A DNA stretch of 62,375 nt, taken from NCBI GenBank assembly GCA_910584995.1, contig CAJUDW010000004.1, positions 50,017-112,391 on the forward strand. Reading direction: 5' to 3'. The translations under genes were made by a program, and so were the position numbers. This stretch comes from an uncultured Oscillibacter sp. (GTDB taxonomy: Bacteria > Bacillota > Clostridia > Oscillospirales > Oscillospiraceae). A model generated the notes under the pieces. That model was not told where the DNA came from and did no database searches. It was given only the letters and a program-made list of their open reading frames with translations. This document shows positions 43,394 through 51,954 of the stretch, piece by piece (the first letter of the stretch is position 1; each line of letters opens with the position of its first letter).

Positions 43394-44433
43394 CTATGCA
43401 GTTCCTGAACCCTTTCCAGAATTTTCTGCGCAATCGCCTTTCTGCGCCGGACAGCCGCCAGGGCTTCGGGCCGGTCCTGAAACCGGAACTCTGACGCCCG
43501 GAACCGCTCATCCAGGCCCACGTACCGCTCCCCCTGTACCAGCTTATCCGCCAGATACAGCAGGGACCGCTCATCCAGGGTCTCGCTCATACTCTCCGGA
43601 AGATCCATGTGCACACGTATCACAGCAGCCAGACGGCTATATCCCATCCGCTCCAGTTCCTTTGCCAGCACCGCCGGGTGATCCCGCCTGTCCCGGGCGG
43701 CGTCATGGAGCCCGGCGGCAGCCTCCAGCAGACGCAGATCAATGCCCGGCACGCCTGCCGCCAGATCCAGGGCCGTCCGGCGCACCGCGCCGCAATGGGC
43801 CCGTACAGGCTCCGGCGTCCCGTAGAGGCGGAACAGCGCTTCCCTCTCCCCCGCCGTCGGCACGGCATCCCGGCGGAAGGCTAGGAGGCGGCAGTAGTCC
43901 TCCGGCGTGTCGATATCCAGCAGGCAGCCCTCGTCCCCTGTCTCCAGGGTACGGGTCTCCAGCTTGTCCAGGGCCCCTTTCAGGCCCCGGGCACCGTCGT
44001 GGCGGAAAACGGCCTCCAGGCCTCCCCGCCGCAGCAGCAGCGGGTGGCCATTTTTTCCCCGGCAGACGGGATAGACAGCCTCTCCCGGCACCGCGGACAG
44101 CGCCTTCAGCAACTCCGGGGCAAACTGGGGCAGATCCGCCGGGCAGAGGAAAATCTCCTCCCCCCTGGCAGCAGCGAGACCCATCCGCGCGGAGTCAAAC
44201 ATCTGGGAGCGGGCGTAATCCCGGTTATGGACAAATCGGACCCGCGGATCAGAAAAAAGCCTCTCCACCTCGGGGGCCAGGAATCCCGTCACCAGCACAA
44301 CTTCCTCCGCGCCGCCCTCCAGCAGCCTGGAAACCGTGTGCCGGATCACCGCAGTCCCGCCGAAAGGCAGCAGGGGTTTGAAATCCGTCATGCGGCTGGA
44401 CAGGCCCGCCGCTAAAATTACAGCACTTACCAT
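43390..44433 (-). CDS. MobA-like nucleotidyltransferase fused to an HD domain
   Basis: 347 residues. Residues 1-190 form a MobA/MocA-type NTP transferase (LAAGLSSRM, KPLLPFGG, CPADLPQF, GHPLLLRR). About 205-330 is an HD phosphohydrolase domain (AAAGLHDAARDRRDHPAV). MocA-type enzymes attach CMP to molybdopterin to make the dinucleotide cofactor used by xanthine-dehydrogenase-like enzymes, so this is the probable cofactor-finishing step for both hydroxylases. The HD half could remove nucleotides or regulate. The architecture resembles what is called the DVU_1551 family, named from memory. Confidence 0.87.
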   Translation of the reverse strand: MVSAVILAAGLSSRMTDFKPLLPFGGTAVIRHTVSRLLEGGAEEVVLVTGFLAPEVERLFSDPRVRFVHNRDYARSQMFDSARMGLAAARGEEIFLCPADLPQFAPELLKALSAVPGEAVYPVCRGKNGHPLLLRRGGLEAVFRHDGARGLKGALDKLETRTLETGDEGCLLDIDTPEDYCRLLAFRRDAVPTAGEREALFRLYGTPEPVRAHCGAVRRTALDLAAGVPGIDLRLLEAAAGLHDAARDRRDHPAVLAKELERMGYSRLAAVIRVHMDLPESMSETLDERSLLYLADKLVQGERYVGLDERFRASEFRFQDRPEALAAVRRRKAIAQKILERVQELHR

Positions 44434-44452
44434 ATGACAATAATTCTACGTT

Positions 44453-44481
44453 ATCCTAACACAGACTTGGGCGAATTGCAA
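44453..44481 (-). promoter_or_regulatory. Candidate promoter of the nucleotidyltransferase-GntR pair
   Basis: Minus strand: TTGCAA (44476-44481), 17-nt spacer, TAGGAT (44453-44458). It would leave a very short leader with no clear Shine-Dalgarno before the ATG at 44433. Confidence 0.45.
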
Positions 44482-44553
44482 TGTTCTCCAAGGGATTCCG
44501 TTCCAGAACTTACATTTTTGCCTTCTTCCCCCCTCCGGAACCCTCTGGCACGG

Positions 44554-44925
44554 TTATCCCTTTTCCTTTCCGGAGAGGAAGGGCTGTCCCTCCGGAAGGC
44601 GCTGGAGGGACATGACGGCGTTGGAGAAATCCGCCTCAGTCTCTCCCTCTGCCACCAAAATACTGGTGCCGGCCGGAACGGCGTGGGCCTCCAGCAGCGC
44701 CCTGTCGGAAAAGGCCAGCTTTCCGGTCAGCGTGCAGAAGTATTCCAGCGTGCGGAGATCCGGCGGATCCGCCGCCTCCAGTACCGCCGTGCTGACACCC
44801 CGGACGCCGCACCGCTTCGCGGCCCGGAGGGCCGCCTCCGTATAGGCTGGACGCACCACCAGGGCGGCGTCCACCCCTTTGTTGACCACCCGCATGGTCC
44901 CGGTGAAGGGCAAATCCTCCAGCAT
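44554..44925 (-). CDS. Unknown 123-residue protein in the molybdenum island
   Basis: The ATG follows AAAGGAGGCCCT, one of the best ribosome-binding sites in the window, so I take it as real. No signal peptide or span. The composition is that of a small alpha/beta protein: GTMRVVNKGVDAALVVRP, then Ala/Leu-rich helices and TSILVAEGETEADFSN. I do not recognise a family. It lies between the hydrolase and the nucleotidyltransferase on the same strand, so it may act in the same pathway. Confidence 0.72.
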   Translation of the reverse strand: MLEDLPFTGTMRVVNKGVDAALVVRPAYTEAALRAAKRCGVRGVSTAVLEAADPPDLRTLEYFCTLTGKLAFSDRALLEAHAVPAGTSILVAEGETEADFSNAVMSLQRLPEGQPFLSGKEKG

Positions 44926-44948
44926 AGGGCCTCCTTTCCGAAAACGGA

Positions 44949-44979
44949 GGTATCCGCCGCCGCTTGGGCAGCGGATACC
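44949..44979 (-). terminator. Hairpin between hydrolase gene and the unknown gene
   Basis: GGTATCCGC ... GCGGATACC, 9-bp arms with a 13-nt loop; on the minus strand followed by TCCGTTTT. Probable end of the importer-hydroxylase-2-hydrolase operon. Confidence 0.6.
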
Positions 44980-44991
44980 CCCTCAGTTTTC

Positions 44992-45043
44992 CTGTACTCA
45001 CAAGACGGTGAACGCCGCCAGGCCGGGCCTTTTGCCGCCCTGC
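44992..45043 (+). repeat. Dispersed intergenic repeat, copy 2
   Basis: A 52-nt segment about 80% identical to 28663-28713 with one 1-nt gap; the best shared part ends in GCCGCCCTGC. Confidence 0.65.
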
Positions 45044-45076
45044 CGCGCTAAAAAATCTTGCACTGCATCCGGGTTC

Positions 45077-45928
45077 TTACTTCTCCGTCAGATACCGGTA
45101 GCACTTGATAACGTTGGTGCGCTGGACGTACTCCATGGTCTCCTCCTGGCCGATGTCCATAGGGAACCGGTCGGCAAAGCTGATATTCGCCACGCACTCG
45201 TCTACGCTCCAGCCCTTCTCCACGCCCTTGCCTACGGCGGCGATCCATTCGTAGATGAAGGCCCGCTGCTTGGGGATGTAGTCCTTCGTCACCACAGGGC
45301 CGTGGCCGGGGACGAAGTAATCCACATCCTCCAGGCCCTCCAGGAAGGTGAGGGTTTTCAGGAGATCGCCGATGTTGGCGGAATGGAGCCAGGTCTGGCA
45401 GCTGGAAAACAGGGTATCTCCCACGAAAACCACCCGCTCCTTGGGCACATGGACGCAGATCTGCGCGTCGGAATGGCCGGGAGTATGATGGAGGAAGAAC
45501 TCCGTATCGCCCAGTTTCAGGGTCAAATGGTCGCTGAAGGTAATCTGGGGGTAGTTGACAATGTAGTCCTCCTTGGAGGGCATCAGGTGCAGCGCACCGG
45601 GATCCTGCCGTTCCAGCACGTCCACGCTGTACTCATAGCAGGGCTTTTCATCCGCAACGGTCCAGAAAATGTCCTTCAGCTTCTCGTGGCCGATGACCAG
45701 GGATTCCCCGGCAAACCAGTGGTTGCCGAAGATGTGGTCAATATGGCCCTCCGTATTGATGAGATACTTGATGGGGCCCCGCTTTTTGGCGAACTCCCGC
45801 ATTTCCAGCAGGGTGGAGAGCCACTGGGCGGTATCAATGAACACGGATCCCTCCGAGGTGAACACGATGCTGGGGTTGCAGCCTCGGATCTTGGTCTCCG
45901 TATAGACGTTAGGGGTCAGCATTTCCAT
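45077..45928 (-). CDS. Metallo-beta-lactamase-fold hydrolase with an ExHxDH metal motif
   Basis: 283 residues, ATG 9 nt after GAGG. The fold is clear from FIDTAQWL, NTEGHIDHIFGN, TPGHSDAQI, FVGDTLFSS and FVPGHGP. The usual HxHxDH reads E-G-H-I-D-H, so the first zinc-site His is Glu. A similar Glu is known in a few B3-type enzymes. It sits 27 bp behind the FAD subunit of hydroxylase 2 and may open a ring, a lactone or a thioester in the same pathway. Not a resistance gene by any evidence here. Confidence 0.88.
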   Translation of the reverse strand: MEMLTPNVYTETKIRGCNPSIVFTSEGSVFIDTAQWLSTLLEMREFAKKRGPIKYLINTEGHIDHIFGNHWFAGESLVIGHEKLKDIFWTVADEKPCYEYSVDVLERQDPGALHLMPSKEDYIVNYPQITFSDHLTLKLGDTEFFLHHTPGHSDAQICVHVPKERVVFVGDTLFSSCQTWLHSANIGDLLKTLTFLEGLEDVDYFVPGHGPVVTKDYIPKQRAFIYEWIAAVGKGVEKGWSVDECVANISFADRFPMDIGQEETMEYVQRTNVIKCYRYLTEK

Positions 45929-45955
45929 GGGAATCTACCTCGCTTTCTCTTCCGG

Positions 45956-46825
45956 TTATTTTGCGGCGGCGCGCTCCAGGGCTTCTTCCAGGGCGTGGCG
46001 CACCCAGACGCGGACCATCTCCAGACGGTATTCCCGGCTGGCCCGCTGGTCGCTGATGGGGGAGCACTCCTCCGCCGCGGCTTCGGCGGCCTGGCGGAAC
46101 AGTTCCTCACCGGGGGCCTTCCCCGCCAGCAGCGCCTCGGCCTTTACCGCCCGCATGGGGGTGGGGGCCACGGCGCTCAGGGAGATCCGGGCCTCCGCCA
46201 CGGTCCTGTCCTCCGCCAGGGTCAGGCGGGCGCCTGCGCCCACGATGGAGATATCGGAGTCCCCCCGGATGGCAAACTTTTTATAGGAGGCGCCGGTATG
46301 GGGCTTCACCTTGGGCAGCACAAACTTCACCAGCAGTTCCCCCTGCTCCAGGGTGTTCTTGCCGGGGCCGGCGAAGAGGTCCAGGATGGGAATCTCCCGG
46401 GCCCCCTTCTCGGAAGCGATGACTGCCGCAGCGTCGTTCAAGATAAGGCCGTGGATGGCGTCGGCGCTGGGGTTTGCATTGCAGGCGTTGCCGCCGATGG
46501 TGGCAATATTCCGTACCTGGAGGGAGGACACGTGGCCGCAGGCCTCTTTCACCACCAGATAGTCCTGATCCAGGCGGCTGTCCAGGGAGATCTTCCGCAG
46601 GTTGGCCAGCGTACCCAGGGTCAGCCCCTCGCCGGAGAGGGTGATTTCGTCAATGCCGGGGATATCCATCATGCCGATGACGGCGGTGGGCTTCAGCAGC
46701 CCAAGCTTCAGGCGGGGCACCAGGTCTGTGCCGCCGGCCAGCACCCGGGCGCTGCCTGCGTACTCCTTCAGAAGCGCGCAGCACTCTTCCACGCTGCCGG
46801 GCTGAAAATACTTTTCAAATCTCAT
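45956..46825 (-). CDS. Molybdenum hydroxylase 2, FAD-binding subunit
   Basis: 289 residues, ATG after GGAGGTCTGACAG. FAD sites ARVLAGGTDLVPRLKLG and TIGGNACNANPSADAI are canonical. Third subunit in the order large-FeS-FAD, 3 bp behind the FeS gene. Confidence 0.95.
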   Translation of the reverse strand: MRFEKYFQPGSVEECCALLKEYAGSARVLAGGTDLVPRLKLGLLKPTAVIGMMDIPGIDEITLSGEGLTLGTLANLRKISLDSRLDQDYLVVKEACGHVSSLQVRNIATIGGNACNANPSADAIHGLILNDAAAVIASEKGAREIPILDLFAGPGKNTLEQGELLVKFVLPKVKPHTGASYKKFAIRGDSDISIVGAGARLTLAEDRTVAEARISLSAVAPTPMRAVKAEALLAGKAPGEELFRQAAEAAAEECSPISDQRASREYRLEMVRVWVRHALEEALERAAAK

Positions 46826-46828
46826 CTG

Positions 46829-47335
46829 TCAGACCTCCTGCCAGTTGATCACAAAGTCACCATAGTCGCCGTCCCGCACGGCCTCAATGGCCTCCACAAT
46901 GCTCTTGTAGCCGGTGCAGCGGCAGAGGTTGCCATGCAGGCCCTCCCGGATCTCGTCCTCAGTGGCGTAGGGATTTTCGTCCAGAATGGACTTGGCAGTC
47001 AGAATCATGCCGGGGGTGCAATAGCCGCACTGGACGGCGAAATGGTCGATAAAGGCCTGCTGGAGGGGATGGAGGCCCTTCTCTGTCTCCAGGCCCTCAA
47101 TGGTGGTAATCTTGTGCCCGGCGGCCTGGACAATCAGCATGGTGCAGCTCTTCACGGCCTTGCCGTCCACCAGGACGGTGCAGACGCCGCAGTTGCTGTC
47201 GTCACAGCCCCGCTTGGTGCCGGTGAGGTTCAGTTCCTCCCGCAGCACCTCCAGCAGCGTCTTGGAGGGATGTACATACACAGTCCGCCGCCTGCCGTTG
47301 ACGGTCAGTTCAAATCTCATTTTTTCCTCGTTCAT
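46829..47335 (-). CDS. Molybdenum hydroxylase 2, 2Fe-2S subunit
   Basis: 168 residues from the ATG overlapping the stop of the large subunit. A second ATG five codons in has its own GAGGAAAAA, so the start is uncertain. Both cluster sites are complete (CDDSNCGVC plus a later Cys; CGYCTPGM with CRCTGY). It ends in an acidic/aromatic tail GDYGDFVINWQEV not seen in the hydroxylase-1 counterpart. Confidence 0.95.
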   Translation of the reverse strand: MNEEKMRFELTVNGRRRTVYVHPSKTLLEVLREELNLTGTKRGCDDSNCGVCTVLVDGKAVKSCTMLIVQAAGHKITTIEGLETEKGLHPLQQAFIDHFAVQCGYCTPGMILTAKSILDENPYATEDEIREGLHGNLCRCTGYKSIVEAIEAVRDGDYGDFVINWQEV

Positions 47336-49719
47336 GCTTGCGCAGCCTCCTTCGCTTTCTTCTCCTTAATCAGCGCCAGAATCCGCTCGGCGGTCATGGG
47401 ATACCCGGTAACCCGGACGCCCACCGCCTTGTAGACCGCCTCCGCAATGGCGGGCCCTACGGGGATGGTGATGGACTCGGCCATGCCCTTCGCGCCGAAG
47501 GGGCCGTCAGGTAGGGCGTCAGGATTGATAAAGGCGTGGACATCCTCGTTCTTGGGCATTTGCAGGATGCCGGGCAGGCGGTAATCGCTGAAATTGCAGT
47601 TAGCGATCTCGCCGTTTTCATTGTAGAGGTGCTCCTCCATGGTGGAGAAACCGATAGCCATGTGGACGCCGCCCACAATCTGGCCCTCCACCAGCTTGGG
47701 GTTGATGGGGTTTCCGGTGTCAGCGGAGGAAGCTACCCGCAAAACCTTGATCTCGCCGGTCTCCTCGTTGACGGCTACCTCCACGGCAGCGGCGGAATAC
47801 TGGAACCAGTTCCAAACCCGGTCGGAGAGGCCGTTCTTGTCCCATTGGTGGATGGGGGCGGGGCAGTAGATGCCGTGGCCCTTCACAGGGGTGCCCTGCT
47901 GGAGGCCCCAGTTGCCCTGGGTGAACATACCCACCGGCACGAACAGGGAGGGGATGTTCACCTCCTGGATATAGGTGCCTTTCAGATAGGCGGTGGTGCC
48001 CTCAATCTCCACCTTGGAGGGATGGAGGCCGAAGTGGCGGGCAACCTCCTCTTTCAGCTTGGCAATACACTCACTGCAAGCCGCCAGCACCGCGTTGCCC
48101 AGGTTATAGGTGGTGCGGGAGGAAGCGGAGTAGTTGTCATAGGGGGTGATGGCGGTATCACCCTTAGTGGTGCGGACGGCGGTGATGGGCACATGGAACT
48201 GATCCGCCACAATCTGGGTCATGGCAGTGGTGGCGCCCATGCCGTTCTCGTCGCAGGAGATGAAGAGCTGGATGGTTCCATCGGAGTTATACCAGACCTC
48301 CGCCTCGGAGCGGCCCAAGGGAGTGTTCTGCTTGCCGCCTACGGCGCAGCCCCGGCCCTTCTTCCAAACGCCCATATCCTGGACAGGCTCCTCCTCCACG
48401 CCGATCTCGTCGGCTACGGCCTGGAGGCACTTCTTCAGGCCGGTGGAGGTAATGAGTTCACCATAGCAGTTGCGTTCACCGCTGTCGATGATGTTCTTCA
48501 GCCGGATTTCCACCGGGCTCATGTGGAGTTCGTCCGCCAGCCGGTTCATCAAGCACTCGATGCCGAACTCGGCCTCCGGGCAGCCCAGGCCCCGGTACTC
48601 GGCGGCAGGGACGGTGTTGGTGGACACGGCGTAGGTGTCCATCCGCATATTAGCGGTGCGGCCCTTCTCCGCCCAGCGGTAGCAGGGGGCGGCGCCGGAG
48701 GAGGAGAGGCGGCCGGAGAAAAAGGTGTTGTTCAGCGCCGCGCCGATCTCCTCGCAGAGATAGTAATCGTTGGCGATAACGGTGCCGTCCTTCTTGGCTC
48801 CCAGCTTAACCTTGGTAATGCAGGGCCAGTTGGAGGGCGCGGAGCAGAACACCTCTTTCCGGGTAAAGGTAAACCGGACGGTCCGCTTGGTCTTGAGGCA
48901 CATCAGGGCGGTCAGGATCTCGATATAGGGGTTCAGGCGGGAGCCGAAGGATCCGCCCATATAGGGCTGTATCACCCGGACATAGGCTTCCTTCATCCCC
49001 AGGATACGGCAGATGCCCTGCTTGATAACGCCGTGGACACCTGCGCCGTTGGACCACATGGTGATGCCGCCGTCGCTGTCATAGCGGCAGATGGCGTTGG
49101 CGCACTCCAGAGGGCTGGCGGTCTTCTTGCCGACCCAGAACTCCCCTTCCACGGTGACGTCCGCCTTGCCCATAGCCTCCTCCACATCGCCGGAGTTCAT
49201 GTAGAACGCGCCAACGATGTTGGGGGAAACCCGGTTGGTGGCCCGGTCTGCGGGCCGGTCCTGGAACCCCTGGTCACGGGTCTCGTAGTCGGGGTCGATG
49301 ACTGCGGCGGGATCCGGCTTGATGGCCTCGTAGTAGTCCAGTACATGGGGCAGGACTTCGTACTCCACATGGATCAGTTCCACGGCCTTTTCCGCCAGTT
49401 CCTCAGTCTCCGCCGCCACCAGGGCAACCGCCTGTCCGGCCCACAGGGCCCGGTCCGTGGCCAGCACCGCCGCCTTGGGGTACTGATCCCAGTCTATGCC
49501 CGGCTCCGTACCGGTGAGGATGTACAGGACCCCCTCCAGGGCCTGGGCCTCGGAGGTGTCGATTTTCAGGATCTTGGCGTGGGCGTAGGGACTGCGCTTC
49601 GCCTTGATATGGGCCATGTTGGGGAACTGGTTGTCAAAATCGCTGGCATACAGTCCCTTGCCTGTGACCTTGTCGTAGGCGTCAATCCTCTTTTCGCCTT
49701 TCCCGATTAAGGTTTCCAT
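47332..49719 (-). CDS. Molybdenum hydroxylase 2, molybdopterin-binding large subunit (atypical motifs)
   Basis: 795 residues, ATG after GGAGGAAATAAG. It belongs to the xanthine-dehydrogenase family but its motifs differ from hydroxylase 1: GGSFGSRLNP (about 255) instead of GGSFGGK, RGLGCPE (about 376) instead of RGFGxPQ, and KGMAES (about 745) instead of KGVGE. The catalytic Glu is kept. The different pocket suggests another substrate. It lies about 210 bp behind the second permease of the importer. Confidence 0.93.
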   Translation of the reverse strand: METLIGKGEKRIDAYDKVTGKGLYASDFDNQFPNMAHIKAKRSPYAHAKILKIDTSEAQALEGVLYILTGTEPGIDWDQYPKAAVLATDRALWAGQAVALVAAETEELAEKAVELIHVEYEVLPHVLDYYEAIKPDPAAVIDPDYETRDQGFQDRPADRATNRVSPNIVGAFYMNSGDVEEAMGKADVTVEGEFWVGKKTASPLECANAICRYDSDGGITMWSNGAGVHGVIKQGICRILGMKEAYVRVIQPYMGGSFGSRLNPYIEILTALMCLKTKRTVRFTFTRKEVFCSAPSNWPCITKVKLGAKKDGTVIANDYYLCEEIGAALNNTFFSGRLSSSGAAPCYRWAEKGRTANMRMDTYAVSTNTVPAAEYRGLGCPEAEFGIECLMNRLADELHMSPVEIRLKNIIDSGERNCYGELITSTGLKKCLQAVADEIGVEEEPVQDMGVWKKGRGCAVGGKQNTPLGRSEAEVWYNSDGTIQLFISCDENGMGATTAMTQIVADQFHVPITAVRTTKGDTAITPYDNYSASSRTTYNLGNAVLAACSECIAKLKEEVARHFGLHPSKVEIEGTTAYLKGTYIQEVNIPSLFVPVGMFTQGNWGLQQGTPVKGHGIYCPAPIHQWDKNGLSDRVWNWFQYSAAAVEVAVNEETGEIKVLRVASSADTGNPINPKLVEGQIVGGVHMAIGFSTMEEHLYNENGEIANCNFSDYRLPGILQMPKNEDVHAFINPDALPDGPFGAKGMAESITIPVGPAIAEAVYKAVGVRVTGYPMTAERILALIKEKKAKEAAQA

Positions 49720-49739
49720 CTTATTTCCTCCTGTTTTAA

Positions 49740-49907
49740 AATTGTATAGCCGGCACAGTTGAAAAGGTTCTGGCAGATCCTGTTCAACATGGCACTGTGC
49801 GGCGGTGCTGCGGGCCGCATACGCGGCCTTCTGCGCCTGCCTCCAACAGGTAACGGATAGGCGCCCCGGCGGGCCGCAGGCCCGCCGTCTGAAATGGCGT
49901 ATCCGCT
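49740..49907 (-). other. Structured gap between importer permease and hydroxylase 2
   Basis: No gene. It contains an imperfect long stem GCACAG...CTGTGC around GTTGAA/TTCAAC (49753-49800), the hairpin GGCCGC-ATAC-GCGGCC (49813-49828), and CGGCGGGCC-GCA-GGCCCGCCG (49867-49887). These may partly terminate transcription before hydroxylase 2 or protect the importer mRNA. Confidence 0.55.
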
Positions 49908-49930
49908 CCGTTCCAGCTGCGTTGACTATA

Positions 49931-50938
49931 TCATCTCTTCCGCTTATTGCGGATGTAGGCGGCCAGCATCACCAGCAGGATCAGGCCGTAGCCCAGCCAC
50001 TTTCCCGCGTCGCCCCAGCCCAGGGCCACAAAAAGGTTCGTCAGGCTTTGCAGCACCACGGCGCCCAGCACCACGCTGAGGTAGTTCCCCTCGCCGCCGT
50101 TGATGGAGACACCGCCAACCACTACCGCCACAATGGAAGGCATCACGTAGTTGGAGGCCATGTCCTTGGAGGCGTGACCCAGGTAGCCCAGCAGCAGCAG
50201 GCCGATGAGGGCCGCCAGGATGCCGCTGGCCACAAAGGCCGCGCACCGGACCCGCTTCACGTTGACACCGCTGAGATAGGCGGTGTTCTCATTGGCCCCC
50301 ACGCCCAAAATCCGGACGCCCAGGCTGGTCCGCCGGAAGAGCACCATCATAATGGCAGTCACCAGGACCACCACAATCAGGATGTTGGGGAACACGCCGG
50401 TAAATTTCGCTGCCAGCCACTGGAGGGCCGGGGCGGCGTTGCCCTCTATGGCCACCTTGGACACGTAGGCGTTGACAATGCCCTGGACAATATTGGCCAT
50501 AGCCATGGTCACCACCAGGGAGGGAAGCTTCAGATAGGCCGTCAGCAGGCCGTTGCACAGGCCGAAGAAGCCGCCGATGGCCAGTGCCGCCAGAATGGAG
50601 AGCAGGATGCCGCCGTTCTGGCCGTTCATGATGTGTCCGGCGCAGATGCCGGTAAGGGTAGCGATGTACCCCACGGAGAGGTCAAGCCCGCCGCCGCCTA
50701 CGCAGATGACCAGCTGCTGGCAGAGGCCAAACAGGGCCACAAAGGCCGCCAGCCGGATGGTCAAAAACACCTGGGACACAGAGAGGAAGGTCCCGTGGGT
50801 CCCCATCACCGCGCCGATGACGATCTCTCCCAGGATAAACACCAGGACGCACATCAAAAAGGCGTTCATGGTCTTGCTGTTTTGCTGGTAGAACTCCCGC
50901 ACGGGATGCTTCTCCAACTGAACGGGACGGTTATCCAT
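49931..50938 (-). CDS. ABC transporter permease, RbsC-like (second of pair)
   Basis: 335 residues from the ATG at 50938, 8 nt after GGGAGG; an in-frame GTG earlier overlaps the Shine-Dalgarno. About nine spans. VICVGGGGLDLSVGYI and SIVAVVVGGVSINGGEGN are typical of ribose/autoinducer-type permeases. It overlaps the first permease by 8 bp and presumably forms a heterodimer with it. Confidence 0.93.
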   Translation of the reverse strand: MDNRPVQLEKHPVREFYQQNSKTMNAFLMCVLVFILGEIVIGAVMGTHGTFLSVSQVFLTIRLAAFVALFGLCQQLVICVGGGGLDLSVGYIATLTGICAGHIMNGQNGGILLSILAALAIGGFFGLCNGLLTAYLKLPSLVVTMAMANIVQGIVNAYVSKVAIEGNAAPALQWLAAKFTGVFPNILIVVVLVTAIMMVLFRRTSLGVRILGVGANENTAYLSGVNVKRVRCAAFVASGILAALIGLLLLGYLGHASKDMASNYVMPSIVAVVVGGVSINGGEGNYLSVVLGAVVLQSLTNLFVALGWGDAGKWLGYGLILLVMLAAYIRNKRKR

Positions 50939-51941
50939 TTCCGGCACCTCCCTTCAGCTGGGCCCGCCGCTGCTGGAACGCGTAAATGGAAGAAGTCGCG
51001 ATAGCGGCGATGATAATGATTCCGCTGACAAAGGTCTGGTAGGCATTGGGGATATTGGCAAAGTAGATGATGCGGCCCACCAGGCTCATGATCAGCGCGC
51101 CGGCAATGGCCATGAACACGCTGCCCTTGCCGCCGGACATGGCCACGCCGCCCACCACCGCCGAGGCCACGGCCTGGAGTGTCAGGGAATCCCCCAGGTT
51201 GGCGTTGCCCGCGCCGTTCTGCCCGGCGTAGTACACGGCCACAAAGAAGCAGAAGAGGGCGTTTATCAGATAGGCAATGGTCTGGATTTTCGCGGTGTTG
51301 ATGCCGCTGTCGTAGGCGTTGTCGTTATGGCTGCCCACGGCGTAGATGTACCGGCCGGTCCTGGTCTTCCGGATAACCCACCAGATGGCGCAGGCCAACA
51401 GAATCCACAGCAGTGCGGAGGGCACAAACTGGCCGATTCCTGCAAGACCGGGGATATTTTTCAGGTCATAAAAGCCCCGGAACCAATCCACCACCTTGCC
51501 GCCGGGGGTGGGCGTTACAAAAAGGGCGATGCCCAGCCAAACGTAAGACGTGGCGTAAGTGGCGATGACTGCCGGCAACCGCAGGTATCCCACGGCAAAG
51601 CCGTTGACGGCGCCGATGGCCGCCGCGGCGGCAAGACCCGCCAGCAGGGCGTACAGGCCGGTGACAGGCCGCGCCGGATCCATGATCCGGGTCATGATGC
51701 AAAGCTGCAAAGCCATGGCCGTGCCGCAGGACATGTCCAGCCCTCCGGCGATGACCACCACCGCCTGGCCCATGGCCAGCAGAATCAGGGGGGTAAAGGA
51801 ATTGATATAGCTGAGCATGGTACGGACGGTGAAGAAATTACTCTGGAGGCAGGCGATAATCGCAACCATCACCACCAGAATCAGCACCGTGGAGGTCTCT
51901 GCGCGGGAGGTCAGTTTTTTGATCAGTTTGTTTTCTTTCAA
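50931..51941 (-). CDS. ABC transporter permease, RbsC-like (first of pair)
   Basis: 336 residues from a TTG start after AAAGGAGGAGACGTT; the frame is open upstream but overlaps the ATPase gene without a better start. VVVIAGGLDMSCGTAM and AVASAVVGGVAMSGGKGS are the family hallmarks. About nine spans. It starts 13 bp behind the ATPase gene. Confidence 0.92.
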   Translation of the reverse strand: MKENKLIKKLTSRAETSTVLILVVMVAIIACLQSNFFTVRTMLSYINSFTPLILLAMGQAVVVIAGGLDMSCGTAMALQLCIMTRIMDPARPVTGLYALLAGLAAAAAIGAVNGFAVGYLRLPAVIATYATSYVWLGIALFVTPTPGGKVVDWFRGFYDLKNIPGLAGIGQFVPSALLWILLACAIWWVIRKTRTGRYIYAVGSHNDNAYDSGINTAKIQTIAYLINALFCFFVAVYYAGQNGAGNANLGDSLTLQAVASAVVGGVAMSGGKGSVFMAIAGALIMSLVGRIIYFANIPNAYQTFVSGIIIIAAIATSSIYAFQQRRAQLKGGAGNG

Positions 51942-51954
51942 AACGTCTCCTCCT

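Noticed and set aside
45077..45928. Beta-lactam resistance gene
   Set aside because: The fold is shared by many hydrolases, and the metal motif and operon context point to metabolism; there is no signal peptide.
47536..49710. Open frame of about 720 codons on the plus strand
   Set aside because: Antisense to the hydroxylase-2 large subunit; repetitive Gly/Val/His composition, no homology.
30241..49719. Selenium-dependent molybdenum hydroxylase system
   Set aside because: No YqeB/YqeC-like or selD gene was seen, and all three-subunit genes read through without an internal TGA. Nothing supports selenium use.
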